Shown: piece by piece, positions 33,400 to 42,793 of the stretch
Position numbering within the stretch: the first letter of the stretch is position 1
Layout: the number at the start of each line of letters is the position of its first letter
Source: Thalassotalea euphylliae
GTDB taxonomy: Bacteria > Pseudomonadota > Gammaproteobacteria > Enterobacterales > Alteromonadaceae
Reading direction: 5' to 3'
Length of the DNA: 64,000 bases
Assembly: GCF_003390375.1 (NCBI RefSeq)
Contig: NZ_QUOT01000001.1
Location: forward strand, 248,001 to 312,000
Notes under the pieces: generated by a model
Told to the model about the DNA's origin: nothing
Databases searched by the model: none
Seen by the model: the letters and a program-made list of their open reading frames with translations, nothing else
Position numbers and translations under genes: made by a program

Positions 33400-35631
33400 A
33401 TGAGTAAAGATACATCAAAGATCATTTACACCATTACTGATGAGGCGCCAGCACTCGCGACTCAATCTCTACTACCTATTATTAAAGCTTATACTGCTTC
33501 TTCAGGCATCGATGTCGAAACTCGTGATATCTCATTAGCAGGTCGTGTTATTGCTAATTTCCCTAAGTACTTAACTAAAGAGCAACGTATCGGTGATGCG
33601 TTAGCGGAGCTTGGCGAACTAGCGAAAACACCAGAAGCAAACATTATTAAGTTGCCAAACATTAGTGCGTCAATTCCACAACTACAGGCAACGATTAAAG
33701 AATTACAAGCGAAAGGTTACAACTTACCAGATTACCCAGAAGAGCCACAAAGTGAAGCGGAAGAGTCAATTAAACTGACTTACGCCAAAGTACTTGGCTC
33801 TGCCGTAAATCCTGTACTTCGCGAAGGTAACTCAGATCGCCGAGCACCGGGTTCAGTAAAGCAATACGCGAAAAACAACCCACACTCAATGGGCGCTTGG
33901 TCAAGTGAGTCAAAATCTCACGTTGCACATATGGATGCTGGTGATTTCTACGGTAGTGAAAAATCAACAACAATCAATGGCGAGACTCACGCGAACATTG
34001 AATTTGTTGCTGAAAATGGCGATGTCACCTTATTAAAAGAGCATATTGCCCTTGAAGACAAAGAAGTGATTGATGCATCTGTGATGAACGTGAAAGCACT
34101 TGTTGCGTTCTTCGAGCAAGAAATTGAAAAAGCACAGAAAGAAGATGTGTTGTTCTCTTTGCATATGAAAGCAACCATGATGAAAGTATCTGACCCAATC
34201 ATCTTTGGTCACTGTGTTAAGGTTTACTACAAAGCGGTATTTGAAAAACACGCTGCAGTATTTGACCAATTAGGTGTTGATGCTAACAACGGTATTGGCG
34301 ATGTTTACGCGAAAATCGGTCGTTTACCTGCTGAAAAGAAAGCTGAAATTGAAGCTGACTTGCAAGCGGTTTACGAAACTCGTCCACCTATGGCGATGGT
34401 TGACTCAGATCGCGGTATTACCAACTTGCACGTACCAAGCGATATTATTATAGATGCGTCTATGCCGGCAGCACTGCGCGCATCTGGCCAAATGTGGGGT
34501 CCAGACGGCAAGCAAAAAGACACTAAGTTCACTATCCCAGATCGTAACTACGCAGGTGTATACCAAGCAGTTGTTGATTTCTGTCGTGAAAACGGTGCTT
34601 TCGATCCAACGACTATGGGTACTGTACCAAATGTTGGCCTAATGGCGAAAAAAGCCGAAGAGTACGGTTCACATGATAAAACATTTACGGCTGCAGCAAG
34701 CGGTACTATTCGTGTAGTTGACGCAGCAGGCCAAGTGTTACTTGAGCAAGCTGTGGAAGCGGGTGATATTTTCCGTATGTGTCAGGCGAAAGATGCACCA
34801 ATTCAAGATTGGGTGAAACTAGCGGTTAATCGTTCACGCTTATCTGGTATGCCAGCAGTATTCTGGTTAGACGAAAACCGTGCACACGACGCTGAGTTAA
34901 TCAAAAAAGTAAACCAGTACTTACCAGAGCACGGCACAGATGGTTTGGATATTCGTATTCTTGCACCAGTTGATGCTTGTCAGTTCTCGTTAGAGCGCAT
35001 GAAAAAAGGCGAAGATACCATTTCTGTGACGGGTAATGTTTTACGCGATTACTTAACTGACTTGTTCCCAATTTTAGAGTTAGGTACATCAGCTAAAATG
35101 CTATCAATTGTACCGCTTATGAATGGCGGTGGCTTATTTGAAACTGGTGCTGGTGGTTCAGCACCTAAGCACGTACAGCAGTTTGAAAAAGAAAACCACT
35201 TACGTTGGGATTCTTTAGGTGAGTTCTTAGCACTAGCAGCGTCATTAGAGCACCTAGCAAACTTTGCCGGTAATGCCAAAGCACAAGTACTTGCTGATAC
35301 CTTAGATGCGGCAACTGCAAAATTCTTGCAAGAGAATAAATCACCTTCGCGCCGTGTTAACGAGCTTGATAACCGTGGTTCTCACTTCTACCTAGCAACT
35401 TACTGGGCAGAAGCACTTGCTGTGCAAGATAAAGATGCTGAGCTAGCCAAAGCCTTTGGCCCAGTAGCACAAGCATTAACCAAGCAAGAAGAGAAAATTG
35501 TTGCTGAGTTAAATGATGCACAAGGCGTAGCAATGGACATTGGTGGTTACTACTTCCCGAATGAAGCGCAAGCATCAAACGCTATGCGCCCAAGCGAAAC
35601 GTTAAACACTATTTTATCGACACTGCTATAA
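33400..35631 (+). CDS. icd: Isocitrate dehydrogenase (NADP), monomeric type
   Basis: A 743-residue monomeric NADP-isocitrate dehydrogenase, the single-chain family of about 740 residues (as in Vibrio, Azotobacter and Colwellia maris IDH-II). It oxidises isocitrate to 2-oxoglutarate in the TCA cycle. The NPVLREGNSDRRAPGSVKQY and NPHSMGAWSSESKSHVAHMD segments bind isocitrate and metal, and TNLHVPSDIIIDASMPA and GNVLRDYLTDLFPILELGTS are typical. It is divergent from rluE and has its own terminator. A second, unrelated IDH lies 2.3 kb downstream. Confidence 0.97.
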   Translation: MSKDTSKIIYTITDEAPALATQSLLPIIKAYTASSGIDVETRDISLAGRVIANFPKYLTKEQRIGDALAELGELAKTPEANIIKLPNISASIPQLQATIKELQAKGYNLPDYPEEPQSEAEESIKLTYAKVLGSAVNPVLREGNSDRRAPGSVKQYAKNNPHSMGAWSSESKSHVAHMDAGDFYGSEKSTTINGETHANIEFVAENGDVTLLKEHIALEDKEVIDASVMNVKALVAFFEQEIEKAQKEDVLFSLHMKATMMKVSDPIIFGHCVKVYYKAVFEKHAAVFDQLGVDANNGIGDVYAKIGRLPAEKKAEIEADLQAVYETRPPMAMVDSDRGITNLHVPSDIIIDASMPAALRASGQMWGPDGKQKDTKFTIPDRNYAGVYQAVVDFCRENGAFDPTTMGTVPNVGLMAKKAEEYGSHDKTFTAAASGTIRVVDAAGQVLLEQAVEAGDIFRMCQAKDAPIQDWVKLAVNRSRLSGMPAVFWLDENRAHDAELIKKVNQYLPEHGTDGLDIRILAPVDACQFSLERMKKGEDTISVTGNVLRDYLTDLFPILELGTSAKMLSIVPLMNGGGLFETGAGGSAPKHVQQFEKENHLRWDSLGEFLALAASLEHLANFAGNAKAQVLADTLDAATAKFLQENKSPSRRVNELDNRGSHFYLATYWAEALAVQDKDAELAKAFGPVAQALTKQEEKIVAELNDAQGVAMDIGGYYFPNEAQASNAMRPSETLNTILSTLL

Positions 35632-35681
35632 ACCTTAGCGGTCGTACGCAATAAATAGTGCGTTTCAACGCAAAGTTAACT

Positions 35682-35706
35682 AAGCCCGCATTAAGCGGGC
35701 TTTTTT
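35682..35706 (+). terminator. Terminator of monomeric icd
   Basis: AAGCCCGC (35682-35689) and GCGGGCTT (35695-35702) with loop ATTAA, followed by a T-run. It lies about 50 bases past the stop. Confidence 0.9.
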
Positions 35707-35861
35707 ATGCTTGACTGTGTTTGAGATAGCTTTAGTGGTCAGCGATGTCAGTAGTAATTATGGTTGACAACTTACCGTAATCGTATGTTAATCAAACTCT
35801 ACTGATTTACTTTTTAACGTGTGCATTTCATTCGTGCAATGCTAGGCAAAAGGAGTTTTAG

Positions 35862-36500
35862 ATGGGGTTATTTGAAGGCTTATTGCTAATTACTACAATT
35901 CATTTATTGGCTGCGGCATCTCCTGGGCCTGATTTTGTTTTGGTATCACAACAAACATTAGCGCATGGTAAAAAAACTGGCTTACTTTGCAGCTTAGGTA
36001 TTGCATTGGGGTTGGCTGTACATATCGTTTATTCCTCGCTTGGGCTAGCAGCAATCATTGCTAATTCTGAAACGATTTTATGGGGCATTAAGCTGCTAGG
36101 CGGTAGCTATTTAATTTATCTGGGCATTCAGGGGCTAAAGGCTAAACAAACCAATGTAATAGATAACAGTGCATTAAGTGCGCAAGTTTCTCCTCAGTTA
36201 TCTAATAGTAAAACCCTTGCTAAAGGTTTTCTGTGTAATGCGTTAAACCCGAAAGCGCCAATTTACTTTGTTGCCTTGTTTACTATGGTGTTATCGCCCG
36301 CAATGCCCTTGTATCAATTGGCGATTTACGGTGCTTGGATGATGATCTTGCAGTTTGCTTGGTTTGCGACTGTTGTAATCTTGCTTAGCCGCCCAAGAAT
36401 AAATAAACAGTTTCAACAATTTGGTCACTGGTTAGACAGAGTATTAGGCGGTGCTATGTTGCTGATGGGCATCAAAGTTATTACCAGCAAAATTAATTAA
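35862..36500 (+). CDS. LysE/RhtB-family amino acid exporter
   Basis: A 212-residue inner-membrane protein with about six helices (roughly 5-27, 40-62, 70-88, 110-135, 148-172, 187-205). The opening LLLITTIHLLAAASPGPDFVLVSQQTLAHGKKTG is the RhtB/LysE signature, and FLCNALNPKAPIYFVALF the central one. AAAAGGAG precedes the ATG. Relatives export threonine, homoserine, leucine or lysine; the substrate here is not determined. Confidence 0.9.
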   Translation: MGLFEGLLLITTIHLLAAASPGPDFVLVSQQTLAHGKKTGLLCSLGIALGLAVHIVYSSLGLAAIIANSETILWGIKLLGGSYLIYLGIQGLKAKQTNVIDNSALSAQVSPQLSNSKTLAKGFLCNALNPKAPIYFVALFTMVLSPAMPLYQLAIYGAWMMILQFAWFATVVILLSRPRINKQFQQFGHWLDRVLGGAMLLMGIKVITSKIN

Positions 36501-36531
36501 CGGTATCTAACATGGATGGTTTGTTATTGTG

Positions 36532-37302
36532 ATGCATTTGTCTTGGCTTAGTTCTTTGTTTTTTAAGTATACCTATACGCTGATCAGTGCGCCTATTTGG
36601 ATGATTCAGGGGGTAGGTACTAAACGCTCTGCTATTCGACTCCCGGAAGCACAAGGAGAGCGCAAATTTGTGGTTAGGCAGTTTCACCATCAAGATAAAA
36701 CTGCAGCAATTGAAAAGCCAATTAAAGTAGCGGTTATTGGTGATTCGGTTGCTGCTGGTGTTGGGATAACATCAATTAAAGATGCCTTGGCAGGACAGCT
36801 GGCAGCTGAGCTTAACTCCAGATTCGATGTAGCGGTTAAATTAGCTGTGTTAGCAAAATCTGGCGATAAAATAGCTGATTTACATACCGCTATACAAAAT
36901 GAAATTACAGAAGTTGCCGACTATGTCGTTATTTCCATTGGTGTTAATGATGCAAAAGGATTTACATCAAGCCTAAAATGGTCACAGCAACTTAATGAAT
37001 TGATGACGTTAATAGAGTACAAATATCAACCTCAACAAACTTTATTACTCGCAATACCGCCGCTTGAATGCTTTCCTCTATTAAAAAAGCCACTTGCGAG
37101 TATTTTAGGTTTTCGCAGCAGCCGTCTTAATGATGCGACCAACAAACTCCTACACTTAGCCCCTGAGCGTTTCAGTCTTGTTAGATACGAGTTAATTCCC
37201 GATGAAAAGTACTTTACAGCCGATGGGTTTCATCCAAACGAAACAGCTAGCCTAGCTATCGCCAAGACGATTGTAAACCAATATTTAGTTAGGGCGTGTT
37301 GA
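36532..37302 (+). CDS. SGNH/GDSL-family hydrolase whose stop codon lies in a repeat element
   Basis: A 256-residue probable esterase or lipase. Block I is VAVIGDSVAAGVG (the Ser nucleophile), block III SIGVNDAKGF, and block V DGFHPN with the Asp/His pair, so the catalytic set is complete. The N-terminal 25 residues are hydrophobic and probably form a membrane anchor. A GTG at 36529 precedes the ATG used here. The final codons, VRAC-stop, are supplied by the terminal inverted repeat of the element that starts at 37291. The original last residues were therefore probably replaced, without touching the catalytic blocks. Confidence 0.82.
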   Translation: MHLSWLSSLFFKYTYTLISAPIWMIQGVGTKRSAIRLPEAQGERKFVVRQFHHQDKTAAIEKPIKVAVIGDSVAAGVGITSIKDALAGQLAAELNSRFDVAVKLAVLAKSGDKIADLHTAIQNEITEVADYVVISIGVNDAKGFTSSLKWSQQLNELMTLIEYKYQPQQTLLLAIPPLECFPLLKKPLASILGFRSSRLNDATNKLLHLAPERFSLVRYELIPDEKYFTADGFHPNETASLAIAKTIVNQYLVRAC

Positions 37303-37666
37303 TCTTTCAGGGTTGTTTTTGCTGCAGTCTGTTTGGGTTTTATACAAGGCGGCACTTTTGCAGTGTAGTTACTCTCCACAAATAAGTGCCAACACAGTAG
37401 AAAATTCAAACAGACGCTGCCCCTTTTATTTCGGTTGAGGGGGTTCATCTAAACGCTTCCTGCTCATTGTTGCCTACATGGATGTAGGTACAGAGCGATA
37501 GCAAGGATGTGTTAGCGGTGCTTAATTTTTATATACAACTGCATGGATGCAGGAGGTAGAGCGACTCAGGAGACAAAGCCGAGAATGACTATGCGACAAA
37601 GCGAGCGCCGCGATCAGAAAGCGTTTAGATTGAACAAAATTCAATCTCGAAAGTTCAACACGCCCT
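37291..37666. mobile_element. 376-bp MITE-like non-coding repeat element with nested inverted repeats
   Basis: The ends are AGGGCGTGTTGATCTTTC (37291-37308) and, inverted, GAAAGTTCAACACGCCCT (37649-37666), matching at 17 of 18 positions. A second inverted pair lies inside: GTTCATCTAAACGCTTCC (37443-37460) and GAAAGCGTTTAGATTGAAC (37617-37635). Between them are two related direct units around 37477 and 37542 (CATGGATG.AGG...AGAGCGA). No coding frame is evident. No target duplication is clear. It fills most of the 625-bp gap between the hydrolase and dimeric icd and looks like a multi-copy genomic repeat; the copy number cannot be seen here. Confidence 0.72.
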
Positions 37667-37927
37667 GATGAAAAAGTTCGCTAAATAATTATCAAATAAC
37701 AGAGTTTTTTGCTTGGTTTATTGCCAATGGGTAGTTATTCTTAAGTTGAGCCTAAGGCGAGTTTACCGATGTGAATTCTTTATTGGAATATAGTGCTTTA
37801 TATCATTCATATGATTTATATTGGTTATCGGTTTTGAAAAATTAGTGTCATTACTCTTTTTCGTTTAGGTTACAACTCTGGTCAGCGTACCTAGTGATAA
37901 TAACTCAGCATTTCAGGGGAGAGCCTT
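37667..37927. other. icd: Non-coding leader region of dimeric icd
   Basis: About 260 AT-rich bases between the repeat element and the icd start. It should hold the icd promoter, but no operator was recognised with confidence. CAGGGGAGAG just before the start codon is a strong ribosome site. Confidence 0.5.
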
Positions 37928-39181
37928 ATGTCTTCGCAAATAACAATTCCAGCAGACGGGCAAAAAATTACCATCGAAAACGGTCGATTGAACGTACCGA
38001 ACAACCCAATTATTCCATTTATCGAGGGTGATGGTATTGGTATTGATGTCACGCCAACTATGCGCAAAGTGGTAGATGCGGCAGTTAAGGTTGCTTACCA
38101 AGGTGAGAAAAAAATTAGCTGGATGGAAGTGTACGCAGGTGAAAAAGCGACGGAAGTCTATGATTCTGAAACTTGGCTTCCAGAAGAAACATTAGCCATG
38201 TTTCGCGAATACCGAGTAGGTATTAAAGGGCCTTTAACAACGCCAGTTGGCGGTGGTATTCGCTCACTTAATGTGGCACTACGTCAAGTGTTAGATTTGT
38301 ATGTGTGTCAGCGCCCAGTGCAATGGTTTACAGGTGTTCCTAGCCCTGTGAAGCATCCAGAAGCAGTTGACATGGTGATTTTCCGCGAAAATTCGGAAGA
38401 CATTTATGCGGGTATCGAATACAAAGCAGGTACCGAGCAAGCTGATAAAATTATTAACTTCTTAACTGAAGAAATGGGCGTATCATCGATTCGCTTTACT
38501 GAGGACTGTGGTATTGGTATTAAGCCAGTGTCAAAAGAAGGTACACAGCGTTTAGTGCGAAAAGCGATTCAATATGCAATCGATAACGATCGTGATTCTG
38601 TGACCTTAGTGCATAAAGGTAACATCATGAAGTACACCGAAGGTGCTTTTAAAGAGTGGGGTTATCAATTAGCACACGATGAGTTTGGTGCTGAACTACT
38701 CGACGGTGGTCCATGGTTGTCACTTAAAAACCCAAACAACGGTAAAGAAATTATCATTAAGGACGTGATTGCTGATGCGATGTTACAACAAATTTTATTG
38801 CGCCCAGAAGAGTATAGCGTTATTGCAACACTAAACTTAAATGGTGATTATTTGTCTGATGCACTTGCTGCGCAAGTCGGTGGAATTGGTATTGCACCGG
38901 GGGCAAATATTAGTGATGAAGTGGCAATTTTTGAAGCAACACATGGCACGGCACCTAAATACGCAGGCTTGAATAAAGTGAATCCAGGCTCTGTAATTTT
39001 ATCTGCTGAAATGATGCTACGTCATATGGGGTGGACTGAAGCGGCCGACTTAATGCTACAAGGTATGTCTGGTGCAATTGGTGCTAAAACAGTGACGTAT
39101 GACTTTGAGCGTTTAATGGAAGGCGCTACGCTGGTGTCTTGTTCTGAATTTGGTGATGAGATAATCAAGCATTTAGCTTAA
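37928..39181 (+). CDS. icd: Isocitrate dehydrogenase (NADP), dimeric type
   Basis: A 417-residue dimeric NADP-isocitrate dehydrogenase (E. coli Icd is 416). IEGDGIGIDVTP opens the nucleotide fold. GIRSLNVALRQ contains the serine that AceK phosphorylates in E. coli. MVIFRENSEDIYAGIEY and HGTAPKYAG are the family signatures. A second, unrelated monomeric isocitrate dehydrogenase sits upstream, so the cell has two enzymes for the same TCA step. The gene is convergent with cspD and separated from it by a terminator. Confidence 0.97.
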   Translation: MSSQITIPADGQKITIENGRLNVPNNPIIPFIEGDGIGIDVTPTMRKVVDAAVKVAYQGEKKISWMEVYAGEKATEVYDSETWLPEETLAMFREYRVGIKGPLTTPVGGGIRSLNVALRQVLDLYVCQRPVQWFTGVPSPVKHPEAVDMVIFRENSEDIYAGIEYKAGTEQADKIINFLTEEMGVSSIRFTEDCGIGIKPVSKEGTQRLVRKAIQYAIDNDRDSVTLVHKGNIMKYTEGAFKEWGYQLAHDEFGAELLDGGPWLSLKNPNNGKEIIIKDVIADAMLQQILLRPEEYSVIATLNLNGDYLSDALAAQVGGIGIAPGANISDEVAIFEATHGTAPKYAGLNKVNPGSVILSAEMMLRHMGWTEAADLMLQGMSGAIGAKTVTYDFERLMEGATLVSCSEFGDEIIKHLA

Positions 39182-39244
39182 CGTTCAAGTGATTAGCGGC
39201 CTGTTTTTAGCAATTATTACAAGTAATACTAAAAGCAGGCATTA

Positions 39245-39270
39245 AAAAACACAGCCTAGGCTGTGTTTTT
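39245..39270. terminator. Bidirectional terminator between dimeric icd and cspD
   Basis: AAAAACACAGCC (39245-39256) and GGCTGTGTTTTT (39259-39270) form a near-perfect palindrome separated by TA, serving the convergent icd and cspD genes. Confidence 0.85.
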
Positions 39271-39300
39271 TATTAGCGCGCTGTTGATTAATTTACTAAA

Positions 39301-39522
39301 TTAATTTTCTGCTTCAGGTTCAATAGGCACTATACTTGCCGCGTGATGGCCTTTAGGGCCTTCATTCAACTCGTAATTAACATCCTGACCTGCTTTTAGC
39401 GTTCTGTATCCTTCCATCTGGATGGTAGAGTAATGAGCAAAGATGTCTTCTCCACCGTCATCAGGGCGAATAAAACCGAACCCTTTTGCATTGTTAAACC
39501 ATTTAACCGTACCGTGAGCCAT
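39301..39522 (-). CDS. cspD: Cold-shock-like protein CspD
   Basis: A 73-residue cold-shock-domain protein. RNP1 KGFGFI and RNP2-like DIFAHYS bind single-stranded nucleic acid. The C-terminal part (GPKGHHAASIVPIEPEAEN) and the position divergent from clpS identify CspD, which in E. coli is made in stationary phase and inhibits replication, rather than a CspA-type chaperone. GAAGGAAG upstream of the ATG is a good ribosome site. Confidence 0.92.
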   Translation of the reverse strand: MAHGTVKWFNNAKGFGFIRPDDGGEDIFAHYSTIQMEGYRTLKAGQDVNYELNEGPKGHHAASIVPIEPEAEN

Positions 39523-39735
39523 ACTTCTACTTCCTTCTATATCCTGCGGTATAATTTAGGTATGCTTCCCATAACATACACGTATAAACGCGGCGGCTAA
39601 AAAATAGCCACCTGTAAATCGTAGAATATGTGTGAGAATAGTCAAGATATTTACAATATTTTTTACAATTTTTTAATAACCTATTTTTCATAAAAAGGTT
39701 CAGCAAATTTAACCTGTAGAGACTAATATAGATTT

Positions 39736-40056
39736 ATGAGTAACTGGAAAGAACTGACAGAATCCCAGCACGATACGGAAGAGCTAACTAAGGAGCGTAT
39801 TGATGAACCCCCTCGTTATCATGTTGTTTTGTTAAACGATGACTATACGCCTATGGATTTTGTGGTTGAAGTTTTACGTAGGTTTTTTAATATGAATTCT
39901 GAAAAGGCTACTGAAATCATGCTAACTATTCATTATAAGGGTAAGGCTCGTTGTGGCACATATTCTGCTGAGATAGCAGAAACTAAAGTAGACCAAGTTG
40001 TTCGATACGCTGCAGAAAATCAACATCCGTTGCAATGTTCAATGGAAAAAGCGTAA
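39736..40056 (+). CDS. clpS: ClpAP adaptor ClpS (N-recognin)
   Basis: A 106-residue ClpS, the same length as in E. coli. It binds proteins with N-terminal Leu, Phe, Tyr or Trp and delivers them to ClpAP. RYHVVLLNDDYTPMDFVVEVL contains the Asn-Asp-Asp site that holds the N-terminal amine, and MLTIHYKGKARCGTYSAEIAETK is typical. The flexible N-terminal 25 residues engage ClpA. It starts 31 bases before clpA, and both are on one transcript. Confidence 0.97.
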   Translation: MSNWKELTESQHDTEELTKERIDEPPRYHVVLLNDDYTPMDFVVEVLRRFFNMNSEKATEIMLTIHYKGKARCGTYSAEIAETKVDQVVRYAAENQHPLQCSMEKA

Positions 40057-40087
40057 CAGTGCAAGATTTAAGTAAGCTGGAGTATCT

Positions 40088-42349
40088 ATGCTGAATAAAG
40101 ATTTAGAAATTTCGTTAAACTTAGCGTTCCGTCAAGCTAAGGATTTTCGCCATGAATTTATGACGGTAGAGCACTTATTGCTAGCACTGCTTGATAACCC
40201 ATCAGCGGTAGAGGCGCTTAAAGCCTGTGGTGCTGACATGTCTAAATTGCGTAAGAGTTTAGAAGATTTTATTGGTGAAACAACACCGGTCATTCCCGCA
40301 GGTGAAGATGATCGTGAAACTCAGCCAACACTAGGTTTTCAACGTGTTTTGCAACGCGCAGTTTTTCATGTGCAGTCTTCGGGTAAGAATGAAGTTAATG
40401 GTTCAAACGTGCTTGTTGCAATATTTAGTGAGCAAGAATCACAAGCCGCCTATATTTTGAAAAAATCAGATATTACGCGTTTAGATATTGTTAATTTTAT
40501 CTCTCACGGCATTTCAAAAATCGAAAATGGCGACAGTGCTAGCCACGAAGAAGTTGAGCAGCAGCAAGATGAAGAACCAAGAGTAGTAGAAAGTTTTGCG
40601 GTAAACCTCAATGAAGAGGCGAAAAAGGGCAATATAGACCCGCTGATTGGCCGTGACGATGAATTAGAACGAACACTTCAGGTATTGAGCCGTCGCCGTA
40701 AAAACAACCCGCTATTTGTTGGTGAAGCTGGGGTTGGTAAAACTGCTATTGCAGAAGGTTTAGCGGCAATGATTGTCAGTGAAAAAGTACCAGACTTTTT
40801 AGTAGATGGCACAATTTACTCACTTGACATGGGCGCCTTACTCGCCGGTACTAAATATCGAGGTGATTTTGAAAAACGCTTTAAATCACTGCTTAAAGAG
40901 CTAGAAAAAGAAGCGAATGCGATTCTGTTTATCGATGAAATTCACACGATTATCGGTGCAGGTGCAGCTTCTGGTGGTATGATGGACGCTTCCAACCTTA
41001 TTAAGCCTTTGCTTTCATCAGGTAAGCTTCGTTGCCTAGGTTCTACGACTTATCAAGAGTATCAAAGTATCTTTGAGAAAGATCGCGCATTAGCTCGTCG
41101 TTTCCAAAAAATAGACATAGCCGAGCCTAGTGTTGATGATACGACGAAAATACTGCAAGGATTGAAAGAAAAATACGAAAGTCATCACGGTATTCGTTAT
41201 ACCCATAAAGCATTGAAAGCGGCTGCTCAGTTGGCTGACAAATACATTAACGAACGTTTTTTACCTGATAAAGCGATTGATATCATCGATGAAGCTGGTG
41301 CTAAGCAACAACTAGTTGCACCGTCTAAGCGTAAGAAAGTGATTAATAACAATGATATTGAGTCAATTGTCGCGAAGATGGCACGTATTCCTGAAAAATC
41401 GGTATCTAGCTCAGAAAAAGATAACCTGCAAAATTTAGATCGTAACTTGAAGTTGGTTGTTTTTGGCCAAGATAAAGCCATTGATGAGTTAACGTCTGTT
41501 ATTCGCTTATCACGAGCTGGTTTAAGTAATGAAAGTAAACCGATTGGCTCTTTCATGTTTGCAGGGCCAACCGGTGTTGGTAAAACGGAAGTTACGCAGC
41601 AGCTTGCTAAAATCTTAGGCGTTGAGCTTTTGCGTTACGATATGTCTGAGTACATGGAAAAACATGCGGTTAGCCGTTTAATTGGTGCGCCTCCTGGCTA
41701 TGTTGGCTACGAACAAGGCGGTCTGTTAACAGATGCTGTGATTAAACATCCACATGCCGTTGTGCTGTTAGATGAAATTGAAAAAGCACATCAAGATGTA
41801 TACAACATTTTGCTACAAGTAATGGATCACGGCACCTTAACCGATAACAATGGCCGAAAAGCTGATTTTAGAAATGTTATTTTAGTGTTGACCACTAACG
41901 CAGGTGTTACTGAAACAACTCGTAAATCAATTGGCTTTAAGCAGCAAGATCATAGCCTTGATGCGATGGATGAAATTAATCGCGTATTCACACCAGAATT
42001 TAGAAACCGCCTAGATAATATCGTTTGGTTTAACCACCTAGACACTGACATTATATATCAAGTCATTGATAAGTTTATTGTTGAGCTTCAAGCCTTATTG
42101 GATGAAAAGGGTGTGTCGCTAGAACTTAGTGCTGATGCAAAATCTTGGCTTGCTGAGCGCGGCTACGATAAAAACATGGGCGCACGACCTATGGCTCGGT
42201 TAATTCAAGAGCAACTCAAGAAACCATTGGCGAATGAACTGTTATTTGGTGAATTAGTTGGTGGTGGTGTTGTTAAAGTGACCGTTAACAAGAAAGATGA
42301 ACTTGTGATCAAAGCTGAAAGCAACAAAAAAGAGCTAGTGGAACATTAA
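40088..42349 (+). CDS. clpA: ATP-dependent Clp protease ATP-binding subunit ClpA
   Basis: A 753-residue double AAA+ unfoldase (E. coli 758). An N-domain that binds ClpS (1-145) is followed by D1 with Walker A GEAGVGKTA (about 217) and LFIDEIHTIIGAG, and by D2 with GPTGVGKTE (about 498) and VVLLDEIEKAH. The loop that docks on ClpP reads RKSIGFKQQD, the IGF/IGL motif. It unfolds substrates and feeds them to ClpP, which is not in this window. It is convergent with infA. Confidence 0.97.
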   Translation: MLNKDLEISLNLAFRQAKDFRHEFMTVEHLLLALLDNPSAVEALKACGADMSKLRKSLEDFIGETTPVIPAGEDDRETQPTLGFQRVLQRAVFHVQSSGKNEVNGSNVLVAIFSEQESQAAYILKKSDITRLDIVNFISHGISKIENGDSASHEEVEQQQDEEPRVVESFAVNLNEEAKKGNIDPLIGRDDELERTLQVLSRRRKNNPLFVGEAGVGKTAIAEGLAAMIVSEKVPDFLVDGTIYSLDMGALLAGTKYRGDFEKRFKSLLKELEKEANAILFIDEIHTIIGAGAASGGMMDASNLIKPLLSSGKLRCLGSTTYQEYQSIFEKDRALARRFQKIDIAEPSVDDTTKILQGLKEKYESHHGIRYTHKALKAAAQLADKYINERFLPDKAIDIIDEAGAKQQLVAPSKRKKVINNNDIESIVAKMARIPEKSVSSSEKDNLQNLDRNLKLVVFGQDKAIDELTSVIRLSRAGLSNESKPIGSFMFAGPTGVGKTEVTQQLAKILGVELLRYDMSEYMEKHAVSRLIGAPPGYVGYEQGGLLTDAVIKHPHAVVLLDEIEKAHQDVYNILLQVMDHGTLTDNNGRKADFRNVILVLTTNAGVTETTRKSIGFKQQDHSLDAMDEINRVFTPEFRNRLDNIVWFNHLDTDIIYQVIDKFIVELQALLDEKGVSLELSADAKSWLAERGYDKNMGARPMARLIQEQLKKPLANELLFGELVGGGVVKVTVNKKDELVIKAESNKKELVEH

Positions 42350-42392
42350 TCCGCTAATTGTCTATTGGCTAGTAAACAAAGTCGTATAAACC

Positions 42393-42421
42393 AAAAAAGC
42401 CCTGAAATTCAGGGCTTTTTT
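42393..42421. terminator. Bidirectional terminator between clpA and infA
   Basis: GCCCTGAA (42399-42406) and TTCAGGGC (42408-42415), flanked by AAAAAA and TTTTTT, between two convergent genes. In practice GCCCT/AGGGC pair around a GAAATTC loop. Confidence 0.88.
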
Positions 42422-42465
42422 GTAGATAAATCTTTTTAACTCTTTCTAAAAGAAAGGTTTAAACG

Positions 42466-42684
42466 TTATCTGGCACGGAAAATAATGCGACCTTTCGATA
42501 AGTCGTACGGCGTTAATTCAACCGTTACTTTGTCACCAGTTAAAATACGGATGTAGTTCTTGCGCATTTTACCTGAGATGTGAGCTGTAACAACGTGACC
42601 GTTTTCTAACTCAACGCGGAACATGGTGTTAGGTAATGTTTCTAACACAGTACCTTGCATTTCAATATTTTCTTCTTTCGCCAT
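42466..42684 (-). CDS. infA: Translation initiation factor IF-1
   Basis: A 72-residue S1-fold protein, exactly the usual length. It binds the ribosomal A site of the 30S subunit during initiation. The sequence is highly conserved (MAKEENIEMQGTVLETLPN, HISGKMRKNYIRILTGD). It lies between clpA and bpt in the usual gammaproteobacterial neighbourhood. Confidence 0.98.
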   Translation of the reverse strand: MAKEENIEMQGTVLETLPNTMFRVELENGHVVTAHISGKMRKNYIRILTGDKVTVELTPYDLSKGRIIFRAR

Positions 42685-42793
42685 TGGGCGTTTAACCTCT
42701 AAAAGTTCATGGATATAAAGCTGCGCAGATCATGCCCAATTGTGATGACAAAGTAAAGCATCAAGGCTATTTATTTGTTGCTAACCCGCTTAT

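Noticed and set aside
37303..37927. Small genes or a tRNA in the longest gap
   Set aside because: No cloverleaf, no frame with a ribosome site and no conserved residues were seen. The repeat element and the icd leader explain the interval.
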